Shown here: positions 8,780-17,619 of the stretch, in pieces
Layout: every line of letters starts with the position of its first letter
Position numbering within the stretch: position 1 is the stretch's first letter
Assembly: GCF_005280205.1 (NCBI RefSeq)
Contig: NZ_SUND01000001.1
Location: 372,001 to 436,000 of the forward strand
Reading direction: 5' to 3'
Source of the DNA: Bacillus yapensis
GTDB lineage: Bacteria > Bacillota > Bacilli > Bacillales > Cytobacillaceae
DNA: 64,000 nt
Notes under the pieces: generated by a model
Seen by the model: only the letters and a program-made list of their open reading frames with translations
Databases searched by the model: none
What the model was told of the DNA's origin: nothing
Made by a program: the position numbers and the translations under genes

Positions 8780-9409
8780 CTAGACTCCTTCAGTTCCTGC
8801 AGAAGCTTGATTTACCCTAAGAACACGAATTTGCACTGCTGCATTTTGATAATGAATCACCGCTTCAGCGTCCTCGATCGAAAGGGCCACCTTTACCCTT
8901 GGAGCACCCTCTGTCTGCTCTTCGATTTGAACGACCGGTATGTTCTCTAAAATACGCTTTGTTTCTAACTGTTCTTCAGCATTCTTGGTCACGATGACGA
9001 TATCGACCCGGTCACCTTCAGCCACCTGTTGGTCAATCAGCACGATTTCAGTCGCATTTAACCACACAACTCTTTCATTTGCAGGAATGTCTAGCTTTTT
9101 CCTAACCTGAGAGTTCGTTAGGAGCTCACCCTCTTTTAGATTGACCACAGAAATGGCTTCCTCCAGCTCCTGTTCACTCGTAATAAAAGATTCATAGGCA
9201 CTTGTAGCCGGCAATTCCACCCACGTAACATCGGATTCACCAATCTCGTGGTACGACCCGATATTCTTTGAAGCTGCCGCTACCTGAACCGTTTTGCCAA
9301 GCTTTGTTTGTGCTTCATTAATTTGTACGAGAATGAGTCCGGCGGCCACGACCGCTAATAAAAATGCAATAGTTAAAAAAATAATGGCTTTCCGCTTAGC
9401 ATCAATCAT
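8780..9409 (-). CDS. cpaB: CpaB/RcpC-like Flp pilus assembly protein with SAF domain
   Basis: A 209-residue protein with one N-terminal TM (about 7-27), then a SAF domain (about 40-105; VAAASKNIGSYHEIGESDV at its start) and a C-terminal RcpC-like half. In Gram-negatives CpaB works at the envelope. Here it would be membrane-anchored with its domains outside. It lies between the unknown 233-aa gene and tadZ in the same operon. Confidence 0.82.
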   Translation of the reverse strand: MIDAKRKAIIFLTIAFLLAVVAAGLILVQINEAQTKLGKTVQVAAASKNIGSYHEIGESDVTWVELPATSAYESFITSEQELEEAISVVNLKEGELLTNSQVRKKLDIPANERVVWLNATEIVLIDQQVAEGDRVDIVIVTKNAEEQLETKRILENIPVVQIEEQTEGAPRVKVALSIEDAEAVIHYQNAAVQIRVLRVNQASAGTEGV

Positions 9410-9424
9410 TCATCCGTCACTCCG

Positions 9425-10126
9425 TTACACGTTTTCATATTGTGGAATATATATATCTGTCTGATCTGAACACACTGGAAGACTATGCTTTTGTAACTCA
9501 TAAAATTTCACCGTATTATGGCTATGCTCAATCGGACTCCTTGATGCTATGTAGATTTCTCTCGTAGGGATACTCAAAAACTGTTCCAGTAAATCCTGCT
9601 TTTTCCCGGAAACTATTTTGATCTGTCTTTTACTTTCAAACAGATAGTATTGCTTTTGTTTGAGTTTTTTTAGAAGTAGATAATTAGATTGATATTTTGA
9701 ATCATTTGTGAGGGTGAACTTTTTATTCTGATGTGGACTTGAACGGTACAATTCTTCTAATGATTTTTCTTTTAATTTTTCTAAAAAATAGATGGTAAAG
9801 GCGCGATTGTCTGAACCATCTAATAAAAACAGTTTTTGATTTGGATACACCCATGTCCGCAATCGTTTCAACCACCCCTCATTGATGACATGTGCGTCGT
9901 ACACATAAAGGATCTCTTCATGCTGCTCTAAAAGCTGCATCATTTCCTCGAACTCTAACTCTTTACTCTTTTTTTCCAATGTCAGCCTTTTGGCAATCAA
10001 TCCACCTGTTTCCTTCTGAACAATCATGGACAAGGAGCCATCATTTTTTAGTCTTGCTTTTTTAATAATGGCATCCTTCACAATCTCAATTGGTAAGCCT
10101 AATGATTCATCGACCACAATCTGCAT
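9425..10126 (-). CDS. Unknown cytoplasmic protein of the Tad operon
   Basis: A 233-residue protein with a GGAGG start site and no signal peptide or TM. It is charged and rich in Lys, Leu and Glu, with no catalytic motif I can name. It ends 15 nt before cpaB. The position suggests an assembly or regulatory accessory, but this is inference from context only. Confidence 0.65.
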   Translation of the reverse strand: MQIVVDESLGLPIEIVKDAIIKKARLKNDGSLSMIVQKETGGLIAKRLTLEKKSKELEFEEMMQLLEQHEEILYVYDAHVINEGWLKRLRTWVYPNQKLFLLDGSDNRAFTIYFLEKLKEKSLEELYRSSPHQNKKFTLTNDSKYQSNYLLLKKLKQKQYYLFESKRQIKIVSGKKQDLLEQFLSIPTREIYIASRSPIEHSHNTVKFYELQKHSLPVCSDQTDIYIPQYENV

Positions 10127-10152
10127 AGGCGTCCTCCTTTCTTTAACTACAA

Positions 10153-10219
10153 CTCTTTTCTCAAACTTGGTTGCTTTTGAAATCTCATAGATATTCAGCT
10201 ACTAAATTTGAGAAAAGAG
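10153..10219. other. 13-bp perfect inverted repeat between vWA and 233-aa genes
   Basis: CTCTTTTCTCAAA at 10153-10165 is repeated in inverted form at 10207-10219, with 41 bp between the arms. The gap between the two genes is 121 bp, so the repeat frames almost all of it. It could be a long hairpin in the operon mRNA that lowers downstream expression, or a binding site for a dimer. No T-run follows on the minus strand. Confidence 0.5.
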
Positions 10220-10247
10220 CCAGCTGTTTCCTAGCACAAAAACACCC

Positions 10248-11534
10248 TTAACTGTTATTGATGATGGATATTAGCTCTTGATGCTTCAGTTCATTTTTCT
10301 CCTTGGCTTTTTGCACCAAGGTTTCTTTAAATTGGTTAAGACTTTCGTAACGCTGTTCAATCATTTGTTCAATTGCCTCTCGGTCCTCTTCTGTAATCTT
10401 TTCCTGCAAATAGAGTTCATAGGCTGCGTCTGACAAGAGGCCATTCTCTTTTTCGAAAACACCTCTAAACGCAAACCCTAAATCATTAATTTCATCCGTA
10501 ATTTCCACCAATCGAAAATTAACCTTCGTACCTAATCCAGCCTTTTTAAAATTACTCTCATAAGTCTTTCTTGCATCTGTAAGCAATTGATCGATTGTAT
10601 TAGTCAGGTCAATATTGGAGTTGACCGTAAAATATTCCCCATTCCCTGCCTCCGCTGTTTCCTTCAACTGCTGTTGGCCTTCATCATCCACATTAAATCC
10701 AATGATATTGACCTTAATGTTCAAATCAGATTCTGCTAGTTTACGAGCTTCCTCCACAGGATTTCCACCACATGTTTCAATTCCATCACTGACCACAAAT
10801 AAAATGTTCTCCGTTTGCTCAGTGGCCGTTGCCTTTAAATCCTCATAAGCATTTTGAATGGAGGCGGCAAGAGGCGTCCATCCACTTGGCTTGAACTTCT
10901 CTAACGCACTTGCGAAAGTCGCTTCATCATAGGTACTAGCACCATACATCATTTCTGTACTTGAACAAGACAACGACTTATCCGAATCGCTCCCTGTTCC
11001 TTCGTGACCATACACGCGTAACGATACTAGGCTATCGCTCGGTAAGCCGGATGCATATTGTTTTAAGGCCGCTTTCGATAGATCCATTTTTATTCCGCCT
11101 GGAACTGCTGCAGCCATACTTCCACTGGAATCCAAGTGGATGGCAATATTTTTGACCTTGTTCTCTTCACCCTTTGTAATATCCAATTCCCCATAATCAG
11201 GCTCAAAATCGCGAAGCTGTGCATATACTTCTTGATAGTCCTGTGCAAACCAATGGACAAGGCCATTATAGATAGAATCTGGTGTCTGTCCTTCAGTTTC
11301 AAATTCAGACATGAGTTCTTCTGTAATACTTTCTTCATTTGATTCGATTCCACTTGCCTGTTGAACAATCTCCTCAGGTACCGTAGGAGCTACCGGATAT
11401 TCTACTTTCTTTTCCTGTTTTACCGCCTCTACAACTTCCTCTTCTTGTGCTGTCTCTTTTTTTTCTTCCTTATCCGAACAAGCCACAATAAATAGTAGTG
11501 CTGTGAAAATAAATAGAACGCGCATCCATTTCAA
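10248..11534 (-). CDS. vWA-domain lipoprotein heading the Tad locus
   Basis: The TTG at 11534 is preferred because GGGGAG lies 8 nt upstream; the TTG at 11540 is too close to it. This gives 428 residues. A lipobox (FIVAC) near residue 20 precedes an acidic linker and a von Willebrand A domain (about 145-330) with an intact MIDAS start (DSSGSM). A helical charged C-terminus follows. It is an extracytoplasmic, metal-binding adhesion-type lipoprotein. Similar vWA proteins accompany Tad pili and may act in surface contact. Confidence 0.8.
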   Translation of the reverse strand: MKWMRVLFIFTALLFIVACSDKEEKKETAQEEEVVEAVKQEKKVEYPVAPTVPEEIVQQASGIESNEESITEELMSEFETEGQTPDSIYNGLVHWFAQDYQEVYAQLRDFEPDYGELDITKGEENKVKNIAIHLDSSGSMAAAVPGGIKMDLSKAALKQYASGLPSDSLVSLRVYGHEGTGSDSDKSLSCSSTEMMYGASTYDEATFASALEKFKPSGWTPLAASIQNAYEDLKATATEQTENILFVVSDGIETCGGNPVEEARKLAESDLNIKVNIIGFNVDDEGQQQLKETAEAGNGEYFTVNSNIDLTNTIDQLLTDARKTYESNFKKAGLGTKVNFRLVEITDEINDLGFAFRGVFEKENGLLSDAAYELYLQEKITEEDREAIEQMIEQRYESLNQFKETLVQKAKEKNELKHQELISIINNS

Positions 11535-11540
11535 GTTCAA

Positions 11541-12080
11541 TTCTCCCCTTTGTCAGATGTCCTAATGGTATGTATATTATTAAAAAACTTAAATTCTATA
11601 TAAATATAATTTCCAGTTTTATCCTAAAGTCCTATATATTAACTATCATCGATTCACATTTTCGTCAAATTCTCCCATCTTTTCATCTATTAACCACTGT
11701 GAAAATAGCCCTATCTTTATCTCGATTCCAAAATATTAGGAGGGTAAAAAGAAGGATAAGGCTCTAGTTCAAAAGGAGAATATTCTGTGAATTTCAATCA
11801 GACATTTTGTAATTTACTCGGGGGTTATATTACAAATTTTAAAATTCATAGTCCTTTACGACGATTTTTAAACATGTATATGTAAAAGTGCAGTCTCCTA
11901 TTCTTTATCTATCTAAATGAATGATCTATACTGTATGCAATCATAGTGATTATGCACTGCTATAAGTTGATGTATAATGAGAGATAGCCAAATTTACTGG
12001 TCTAAATTCATGAAAGCTTCATATCATGAGAAAGATTGTTTTTATTAGTGGGACGAGAATTATCGAAACGGGAGATAAAA
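11541..12080. other. Gap of about 540 bp, no supported gene
   Basis: The stretch is AT-rich and separates the divergent vWA lipoprotein and penicillin-binding protein genes, so it should hold both promoters. A TATAAT at 11973-11978 is a candidate -10 for the plus-strand gene, but no good -35 lies 17 bp upstream. A 65-codon plus-strand frame at 11570 has no ribosome site or recognisable product. Confidence 0.4.
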
Positions 12081-14189
12081 ATGGAAAGATTAAAACCCTA
12101 TTGGGAAAAATTTATGCGTTTTTGGAAGAGAATGCATTTTACACAAATATTACTGTTATTAGGTTTATCCGTTATTCTTTTTGCGATTATTTATTTTGCT
12201 GTGTTGGCGAGTCAGGCCAACGTGGAATCCTTGAAAGCTGGTTTGAATCAGCCGACTGTTATTTATGACAAGGATGGTAAGGTAGCCACGAACATCACAA
12301 CGAATCGAACATCTGGTGTGAGTGGCTCAGAGATCCCCGAGCATGTTCGCAATGCCGTTGTGGCCATTGAGGACCACCGTTTTTATGAGCATAACGGCTT
12401 CGATTTACAAGGGATTGTGCGCGTGTTTTTCAAAAACCTTTTAGCCGGAAGAATCACTGGCGGAGGGAGTACGATTACGCAGCAGCTTGCGAAAAACGCC
12501 TTGCTGTCTCCAGAGAAAACGTATCGACGCAAGGCAGAGGAATTATTTTTAGCATTGGAGCTTGAAAAGACGTACAAAAAAGAAGAAATCCTGGAAATGT
12601 ACATTAACCAGGTGTATTTCGGAAGTGGCGCTTGGGGAATTAGCAATGCTTCGAAAAAATATTTCAATAAAGATATCGGGGATGTCACGATTAGTGAAGC
12701 TGCTTTACTAGCGGGGCTCCTTCAATCCCCTTCTGCTCGTGACCCGTATCAGCATATGGACCGAGCACTTGAGCGAAGAAATGTTGTTTTAGGCCGGATG
12801 AAGGATATGGGCTTCATTAATGATGAGGAATATAAGGCTGCAAAGGATGAAGAGATTCAGTTAGAGGATGGCGGTGGAAGCTTTATTAAGCGGGACTATC
12901 CTTATTATGTGGATGCAGTGTTAGATGAAGCGATTAATGGATATGGTTTAACGCAGGAAGAAATTTTAACAAGAGGCTATAAAATCTATACAAATATGGA
13001 CCAAAATATCCAATCATCGATGGAAGAAGTCTATGCGAAGGATTCTACATTCCCTCGAGGACGTGGAGGCGAAATTGTTCAGAGTGGTGCCGTCATGCTT
13101 GATGCGAAAACAGGTGGCGTGCTTGGATTAGTCGGCGGTCGTGGCGATTATGTATTCCGTGGCTTTAACCGCGCAACACACCTAAAGGCACAGCCAGGTT
13201 CAACGATGAAACCATTAGCAGTTTATACCCCTGCGATTGAAGAGGGCTACGAGGTCACATCTACTTTGATCGATGAAAAGAAAACATATGGGAATTATTC
13301 TCCGACAAACCCAGATGGCGTGTATCGCGGTGAGGTTCCGATGTACGAAGTAGCACAAGACTCGATCAACTCTGCTACTGTATGGTTGTTAAATGAAATC
13401 GGCTTGGAAAAAGGAATCAACGCCCTGAATCGATTCGGCATTCCTTTAACCGATGAGGACAAATATTTAGGAATCGCGTTAGGCGGTATGCACAAGGGGA
13501 TTTCTCCTGTAAAATTGGCCGAGGCCTACTCGACTTTTGCCAATGAAGGAAAGTACCATGATAGCCATTTGATTACGATGATTGTCGGTCCGACTGGAAA
13601 TGTGATCGCCGAGCATAAAGGGGAAACGAAGAAGGTTACCTCTAAATTGACCGCTCGTGAAGTTACATCGATGCTATTAAATGTCGTGGAGTCTGGGACT
13701 GGCGAGGCCGCTCAGATTGATGGTGTTGAGATAGCAGGGAAAACGGGTTCTACTCAGTTGCCATATGAGGATGTGAACGGCTCGAAGGATCAGTGGTTTG
13801 TGGGGTACACACCTAATGTGGTTGGTGCAGTTTGGTTGGGGTATGACCAAACGGACCGAGAGCATTATTTATCCAACAGTAGTTCGGACAATGTTGTACC
13901 GATTTTCCACGATATAATGGAAAAGTCTTTACCGTATATTGAAGAGAGCGAGTTTGCTGTGGAATCGGTGAATGCTCGTCTGGCGGGAGAAAGTGATACT
14001 TCAGATGATGTGGCAGAAGCGGATGATGAAAGTGACAATTCAAAAATCACCGAAACGATTAAGGAAAAGACTGAAGTTCTGAAAGAGGTTATCAAGGAAG
14101 AAACTCCAAAATGGAAACAGGTCATGGAACAATTCAAGGACGACACCGTCTGGCTCTGGAATTGGACGAAGGATAAGATTGCGGAGTAG
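12081..14189 (+). CDS. Class A penicillin-binding protein (PBP1A family)
   Basis: A bifunctional peptidoglycan synthase of 702 residues from the ATG at 12081 (GGGAG 6 nt upstream); an in-frame ATG 45 nt earlier has a poorer site. It has a TM at about 22-45, a GT51 glycosyltransferase with EDHRFYEHNG and GGSTITQQLAKN, then a transpeptidase with SxxK (STMK, about residue 374), SIN and KTGS. All catalytic motifs are intact. The C-terminal 90 residues are an acidic, helical tail. It is related to PbpD/PbpF/PbpG-type enzymes, but I cannot assign one orthologue. It is monocistronic, with a terminator right after. Confidence 0.93.
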   Translation: MERLKPYWEKFMRFWKRMHFTQILLLLGLSVILFAIIYFAVLASQANVESLKAGLNQPTVIYDKDGKVATNITTNRTSGVSGSEIPEHVRNAVVAIEDHRFYEHNGFDLQGIVRVFFKNLLAGRITGGGSTITQQLAKNALLSPEKTYRRKAEELFLALELEKTYKKEEILEMYINQVYFGSGAWGISNASKKYFNKDIGDVTISEAALLAGLLQSPSARDPYQHMDRALERRNVVLGRMKDMGFINDEEYKAAKDEEIQLEDGGGSFIKRDYPYYVDAVLDEAINGYGLTQEEILTRGYKIYTNMDQNIQSSMEEVYAKDSTFPRGRGGEIVQSGAVMLDAKTGGVLGLVGGRGDYVFRGFNRATHLKAQPGSTMKPLAVYTPAIEEGYEVTSTLIDEKKTYGNYSPTNPDGVYRGEVPMYEVAQDSINSATVWLLNEIGLEKGINALNRFGIPLTDEDKYLGIALGGMHKGISPVKLAEAYSTFANEGKYHDSHLITMIVGPTGNVIAEHKGETKKVTSKLTAREVTSMLLNVVESGTGEAAQIDGVEIAGKTGSTQLPYEDVNGSKDQWFVGYTPNVVGAVWLGYDQTDREHYLSNSSSDNVVPIFHDIMEKSLPYIEESEFAVESVNARLAGESDTSDDVAEADDESDNSKITETIKEKTEVLKEVIKEETPKWKQVMEQFKDDTVWLWNWTKDKIAE

Positions 14190-14225
14190 AGGATTTGGAA
14201 TTTTGGAGTGGCTTAGGTTCGAGTG

Positions 14226-14258
14226 CAGCACCTACTAACGAAGTAGGTGCTGTTTTTT
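14226..14258 (+). terminator. Terminator of the penicillin-binding protein gene
   Basis: A perfect 11-bp stem (CAGCACCTACT), a 5-nt loop and a run of six Ts form a strong rho-independent terminator 37 nt after the stop codon. Confidence 0.92.
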
Positions 14259-14310
14259 GTTACCTGGTTTTTGGTTGGTGTGGGTCACAGTTGTGAGGAG
14301 GAGCTCAGAA

Positions 14311-14632
14311 ATCGGGTTCATGGTTACGTTTTGTAGTGGTTGACTCTATTTATCGGTTCCATGAGGGTTTTATGGTGACCTTTTTTGATGGATCCATCCT
14401 TTTTTCGGCACCATAATTGCTTCATGATTACCTTTTCTAATGTTGTGCTCTAACTATCGTTACCATGAGAGTTTTATGGTGACCTTTTTCTTAGGGAGCT
14501 TATCATTATCGTAGCCATAAGAGCTTTATGATTACCTTTTTAGTGATTTGCTCCTATTATCGTCGCCATGAGGGCTTCATAATTACCTTTTCCAGTACAG
14601 CCCCGACATTATCGACACCATGAACCCTATAC
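14311..14632. repeat. Six- to seven-copy array, CCATGAnnnYTTTATGRTKACC, period 52
   Basis: The CCATRA core recurs at 14359, 14411, 14463, 14515, 14566 and 14618, so spacing is 52, 52, 52, 51 and 52 bp. A degenerate ATGGTTACG copy at 14320 fits the same phase. Units begin with ATCGnnnCCATGA and end with ATGRTKACCTTTT; the connecting roughly 20 bp vary. Most units contain a small dyad (CCATGA with TTATGG). The array occupies the space between the two facing terminators of the convergent neighbours. Confidence 0.8.
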
Positions 14633-14661
14633 CCACGCCACCCCGCCAAAACCCCCAGTAC

Positions 14662-14690
14662 AAAAAGAAACCGCCGAACCATGTCGGCGG
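14662..14690 (-). terminator. Terminator of ctpB
   Basis: On the minus strand a 7-bp G/C-rich stem (CCGCCGA with TCGGCGG) is followed by TTTCTTTTT, 14 nt after the ctpB stop codon. Confidence 0.9.
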
Positions 14691-14703
14691 CACACATATC
14701 TAT

Positions 14704-16131
14704 TTACTTCGAAATATATCTTAATGCGGTTTGCAGTTGGAGGTCATTCTCTTCCTTTTTCATTTCTTCCATGATGGCTGTTTGCAGTTCAGTAGCTGTC
14801 TTTTGATCGATTCTACCACTGGATGTGAGTCCCCTATGGTTTTGGAAAGCTTTCACTGCTGTTTCCGTGGCGTCATCAAAATAGCCATCCTGACGACCAG
14901 GAGTGAATCCAAGCCCTTCTAGCATCTGCTGTGCATTTTGAACTTGCTCGTTATTCATATCCTTTGTCAACGCCTGATCAATTTGCAGTGGATGCGTCGC
15001 AAAAATTTCAGGCTGCTTCACCTCAAGGTCAGGCTCAATCCCTTTTTGATGAATCCAGTTTCCATCTGGCGTCAGCCACTTAAAAATTGTTAGCTTAATA
15101 TTACTGCCATCCCCCATTGGGACGGGCTGTTGCACGGTTCCTTTACCGAAGGTTTTTTCCCCAATTAAAGTGTACCCTTCTGCCTCTTTTAGGGCGCCCG
15201 CCAGGATTTCTGAAGCGGAGGCACTCCCTTTATCAATCAAAACCGCGACAGGATACGGCTTATCTTTTTCCAGGCTAGAAAAATAACGAAGTTTCTCGCC
15301 ATTACGTTTTTCGATTTGCACAAATGGCTTTTCCTTCGAGACAAATTCCTTCAGGATGTCCTCGACACTAGTCAAAAATCCACCTGGATTGCCGCGAACG
15401 TCAATAACGAGTCCCTCAATTCCCTTTTTCTCTAAATCAGTCAGTTGCTCGGTAAATTCCTTCGCTGTTTCCTCAGAAAAAGAGGTAATTTCCATATAGC
15501 CAACATCTTTGCCGTTCTGTTTCTTAATCTCACTATAAACGGTTATTTGTGGGATTTCATCACGCTTCACTTCAACCATCAGCGGATCATTCAACCCTTG
15601 TCTCGAGATCTCAAGCTTCACCTTCGAGCCTTTTTCCCCGCGAATTTTCAAGGTAGCTTCGTAAAGGTCAAGCCCTACCACACTTTCCCCATCTACTGAT
15701 AAAATCTGATCATTCGGTTTGAGACCTGCCTTTTCAGCCGGTGAATCCTTAAATGGCGCGACAATCACAATTTTCCCATCAACAAGACCAACCTCAGCTC
15801 CAATCCCCTCAAAAGAAGATTCAAGCGTTTCATTAAATTGCTGTGCCGTATCCTTATTCATATAGACCGAATATGGGTCATCCAAGGTTGCAAGCATTCC
15901 TTGAATAGCTCCCTCTACAAGCTTCTCTTCCTCAACTTGCTCGACATACCCATTTAAAATTAAATCATATGCCTTTTCCACTTTTTCTAAGCTTGGTAAA
16001 TCTCTTTCTACAGGTTCTTCATTTTGCTTCGTCTGCTCCTCTTTTCCAGTCCACTCTAAAATAGCATATATACTTCCTGCTCCTAACAAAAAAGAGAATG
16101 CTAAAAATAGAGCAATCCATTTATGCCTCAT
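14704..16131 (-). CDS. ctpB: Carboxy-terminal processing protease (S41 family)
   Basis: A 475-residue exported serine protease. It has a signal anchor (about 5-27), a PDZ domain (about 95-180), an S41 catalytic domain with the Ser in GSASASEIL (about residue 308) and the Lys in GKTFGKGT, and a C-terminal peptidoglycan-binding domain (about 395-465). This matches B. subtilis CtpB in length and layout; there it cleaves SpoIVFA in the sigma-K checkpoint. The position downstream of ftsEX is also conserved. Here an M23 hydrolase gene lies in between. Confidence 0.9.
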   Translation of the reverse strand: MRHKWIALFLAFSFLLGAGSIYAILEWTGKEEQTKQNEEPVERDLPSLEKVEKAYDLILNGYVEQVEEEKLVEGAIQGMLATLDDPYSVYMNKDTAQQFNETLESSFEGIGAEVGLVDGKIVIVAPFKDSPAEKAGLKPNDQILSVDGESVVGLDLYEATLKIRGEKGSKVKLEISRQGLNDPLMVEVKRDEIPQITVYSEIKKQNGKDVGYMEITSFSEETAKEFTEQLTDLEKKGIEGLVIDVRGNPGGFLTSVEDILKEFVSKEKPFVQIEKRNGEKLRYFSSLEKDKPYPVAVLIDKGSASASEILAGALKEAEGYTLIGEKTFGKGTVQQPVPMGDGSNIKLTIFKWLTPDGNWIHQKGIEPDLEVKQPEIFATHPLQIDQALTKDMNNEQVQNAQQMLEGLGFTPGRQDGYFDDATETAVKAFQNHRGLTSSGRIDQKTATELQTAIMEEMKKEENDLQLQTALRYISK

Positions 16132-16254
16132 CCTCTACCTCCTGTCCGACCTGTTGATTACATACTTGGCTGCCCAGCGCCTCCACCCGTTCAACAAAAA
16201 GAGTTGTCCCTTCACTATATGATTTAACTGGACGAGTTATGATTTTTCCTGAAC

Positions 16255-16287
16255 GCAAAAAAGCAGGAGAAACAATGTTCCCCTGCT
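16255..16287 (-). terminator. Terminator of the M23 hydrolase gene
   Basis: On the minus strand AGCAGG...CCTGCT forms a stem with further inner pairs, directly followed by TTTTTTG. It starts 8 nt after the stop codon. Confidence 0.85.
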
Positions 16288-16294
16288 CAGATTA

Positions 16295-17545
16295 TTACAA
16301 CGGTACAATCCCTACAGGATTAATCGCGTTTGATTTTGACATATTCCATTCACCTTTGTGCAGTTCAAAGTGAAGATGCTGTCCATAAGAGCGGCCTGTA
16401 TTTCCCATTAATCCAATTTGCTGACCCTTTGAGACAACTTGTCCTTCACTTGCCATACGTTGGCGCATATGAGCATAGACCGTTGTGTAAATTTGGCCAT
16501 TAATAGAATGCGAGATAAAAATACAGTTTCCATAACTACTAGAATAATAAGATCGAATCACGACACCATCGGCCGCAGCCACAATCGGAACAGTTCCGCT
16601 CGCTGCAATATCGATACCCTTGTGATCACCTAGTGAACGATTTCCAAACCCAGAGGATAAATAGCCCTGTGCTGGTTTCGTGAAGTTTCCACTAGAAACC
16701 GGAGGTGCAGACACGGAGCCACCGCCACCATTTGAAGAACTTTGCTTCGCTTTTGCCGCTGCTTCAGCTTGGCGCTTTTGCTCGAGCTCAATCGCTTTTT
16801 GGATCGCCTTCTTTTGTGCAGCTAGTAACTGGTCTGCTTCCTCTAAGTCGGCCATTTCTGCGTGCATATGCTCTTCTTCATGTTCTAGGGAAGCCATCAC
16901 TTTTTCTTTTTCTGCTTTTTGTGCAGCTAAAGATTTTTTCATCGATTCTAGATCCGCTTGCATTTTTTTCAAACTCGCTAGCGTATTTTCCATTTCTGTC
17001 CGCTTTGCTTCAAGCTCTTCTTTATCCGCTTTATGCTCGTTTAAAATATCCTGGTCCGCAGCAACGAATACAGCAATGGCTCCCATTCGGTCGATAAAAT
17101 CGCTAAAGCTTTTGGCACCAAGTAACACATCAAAATAGGTGATGCGGCCATTTTCTTGGAAAGAACGTGCTCGATCTTTTAAAAGCTCATTTCGCTTCGC
17201 AATTCTTTCCTCTAAAGTAGCAATTTCACCTTGAAGCTTTTGGATATTGGCTTCAGCTTCTGTTACTTGTTTCTCTTTTTCCCTAATTTTTACCTCAGTA
17301 TCTTCGACAGCAAGGTCAATTCGTTTGATCTCTTGGTCGACACTTGCTTGTTCATTTTGAACCTCGTCTATGGCATCATGCTTTTCGTCCAATTGGGAAT
17401 TGATTTCAGACTGTTTCTCTTGCAGCTGGCTCTTCTGTTCTTTTAAACTATTAATCTTTGTGCTGGCAGAGGCAATGTCAATCGCTCCTAAACTACTAAA
17501 CCCTAATACAGAAGCTACAGAAACGGTTAAAAGTGTTTTTTTCAA
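16295..17545 (-). CDS. Coiled-coil M23 (LytM) peptidoglycan hydrolase linked to FtsEX
   Basis: The TTG at 17545 is the likely start: AAAGGAGA lies 8 nt upstream, and it leaves a clean signal peptide ending ASA. ATGs further upstream lack sites. The product has 416 residues: a signal peptide, a long coiled coil (about 30-265), a Ser/Gly linker, and a C-terminal LytM domain with HKGID and HLHFE metal ligands intact. The layout is that of EnvC/PcsB-type proteins controlled by FtsEX, but unlike EnvC the LytM site is not degenerate, so it should cut peptidoglycan itself. It directly follows ftsX. Confidence 0.9.
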   Translation of the reverse strand: MKKTLLTVSVASVLGFSSLGAIDIASASTKINSLKEQKSQLQEKQSEINSQLDEKHDAIDEVQNEQASVDQEIKRIDLAVEDTEVKIREKEKQVTEAEANIQKLQGEIATLEERIAKRNELLKDRARSFQENGRITYFDVLLGAKSFSDFIDRMGAIAVFVAADQDILNEHKADKEELEAKRTEMENTLASLKKMQADLESMKKSLAAQKAEKEKVMASLEHEEEHMHAEMADLEEADQLLAAQKKAIQKAIELEQKRQAEAAAKAKQSSSNGGGGSVSAPPVSSGNFTKPAQGYLSSGFGNRSLGDHKGIDIAASGTVPIVAAADGVVIRSYYSSSYGNCIFISHSINGQIYTTVYAHMRQRMASEGQVVSKGQQIGLMGNTGRSYGQHLHFELHKGEWNMSKSNAINPVGIVPL

Positions 17546-17619
17546 GATTGATTTCTCCTTTCCCATGCATATGTAAATCAGAAAAGGATCCCAAGAGAGG
17601 CCTTGGCGATCCTTATCCA

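Noticed and set aside
11570-11767. 65-codon plus-strand ORF in the vWA-PBP gap
   Set aside because: There is no ribosome site, the composition is that of AT-rich intergenic DNA, and no family is recognised.
14311-14632. CRISPR-like array (regular period, conserved and variable parts)
   Set aside because: Repeat parts differ at several positions between copies, the variable parts are short and partly related, and no cas gene is present in the window.
16680-17138. 152-codon plus-strand ORF opposite the M23 coiled coil
   Set aside because: It mirrors the Lys/Glu/Ala-rich coiled coil of the minus-strand gene, giving a Ser/Phe/Ala-rich shadow product with no ribosome site.
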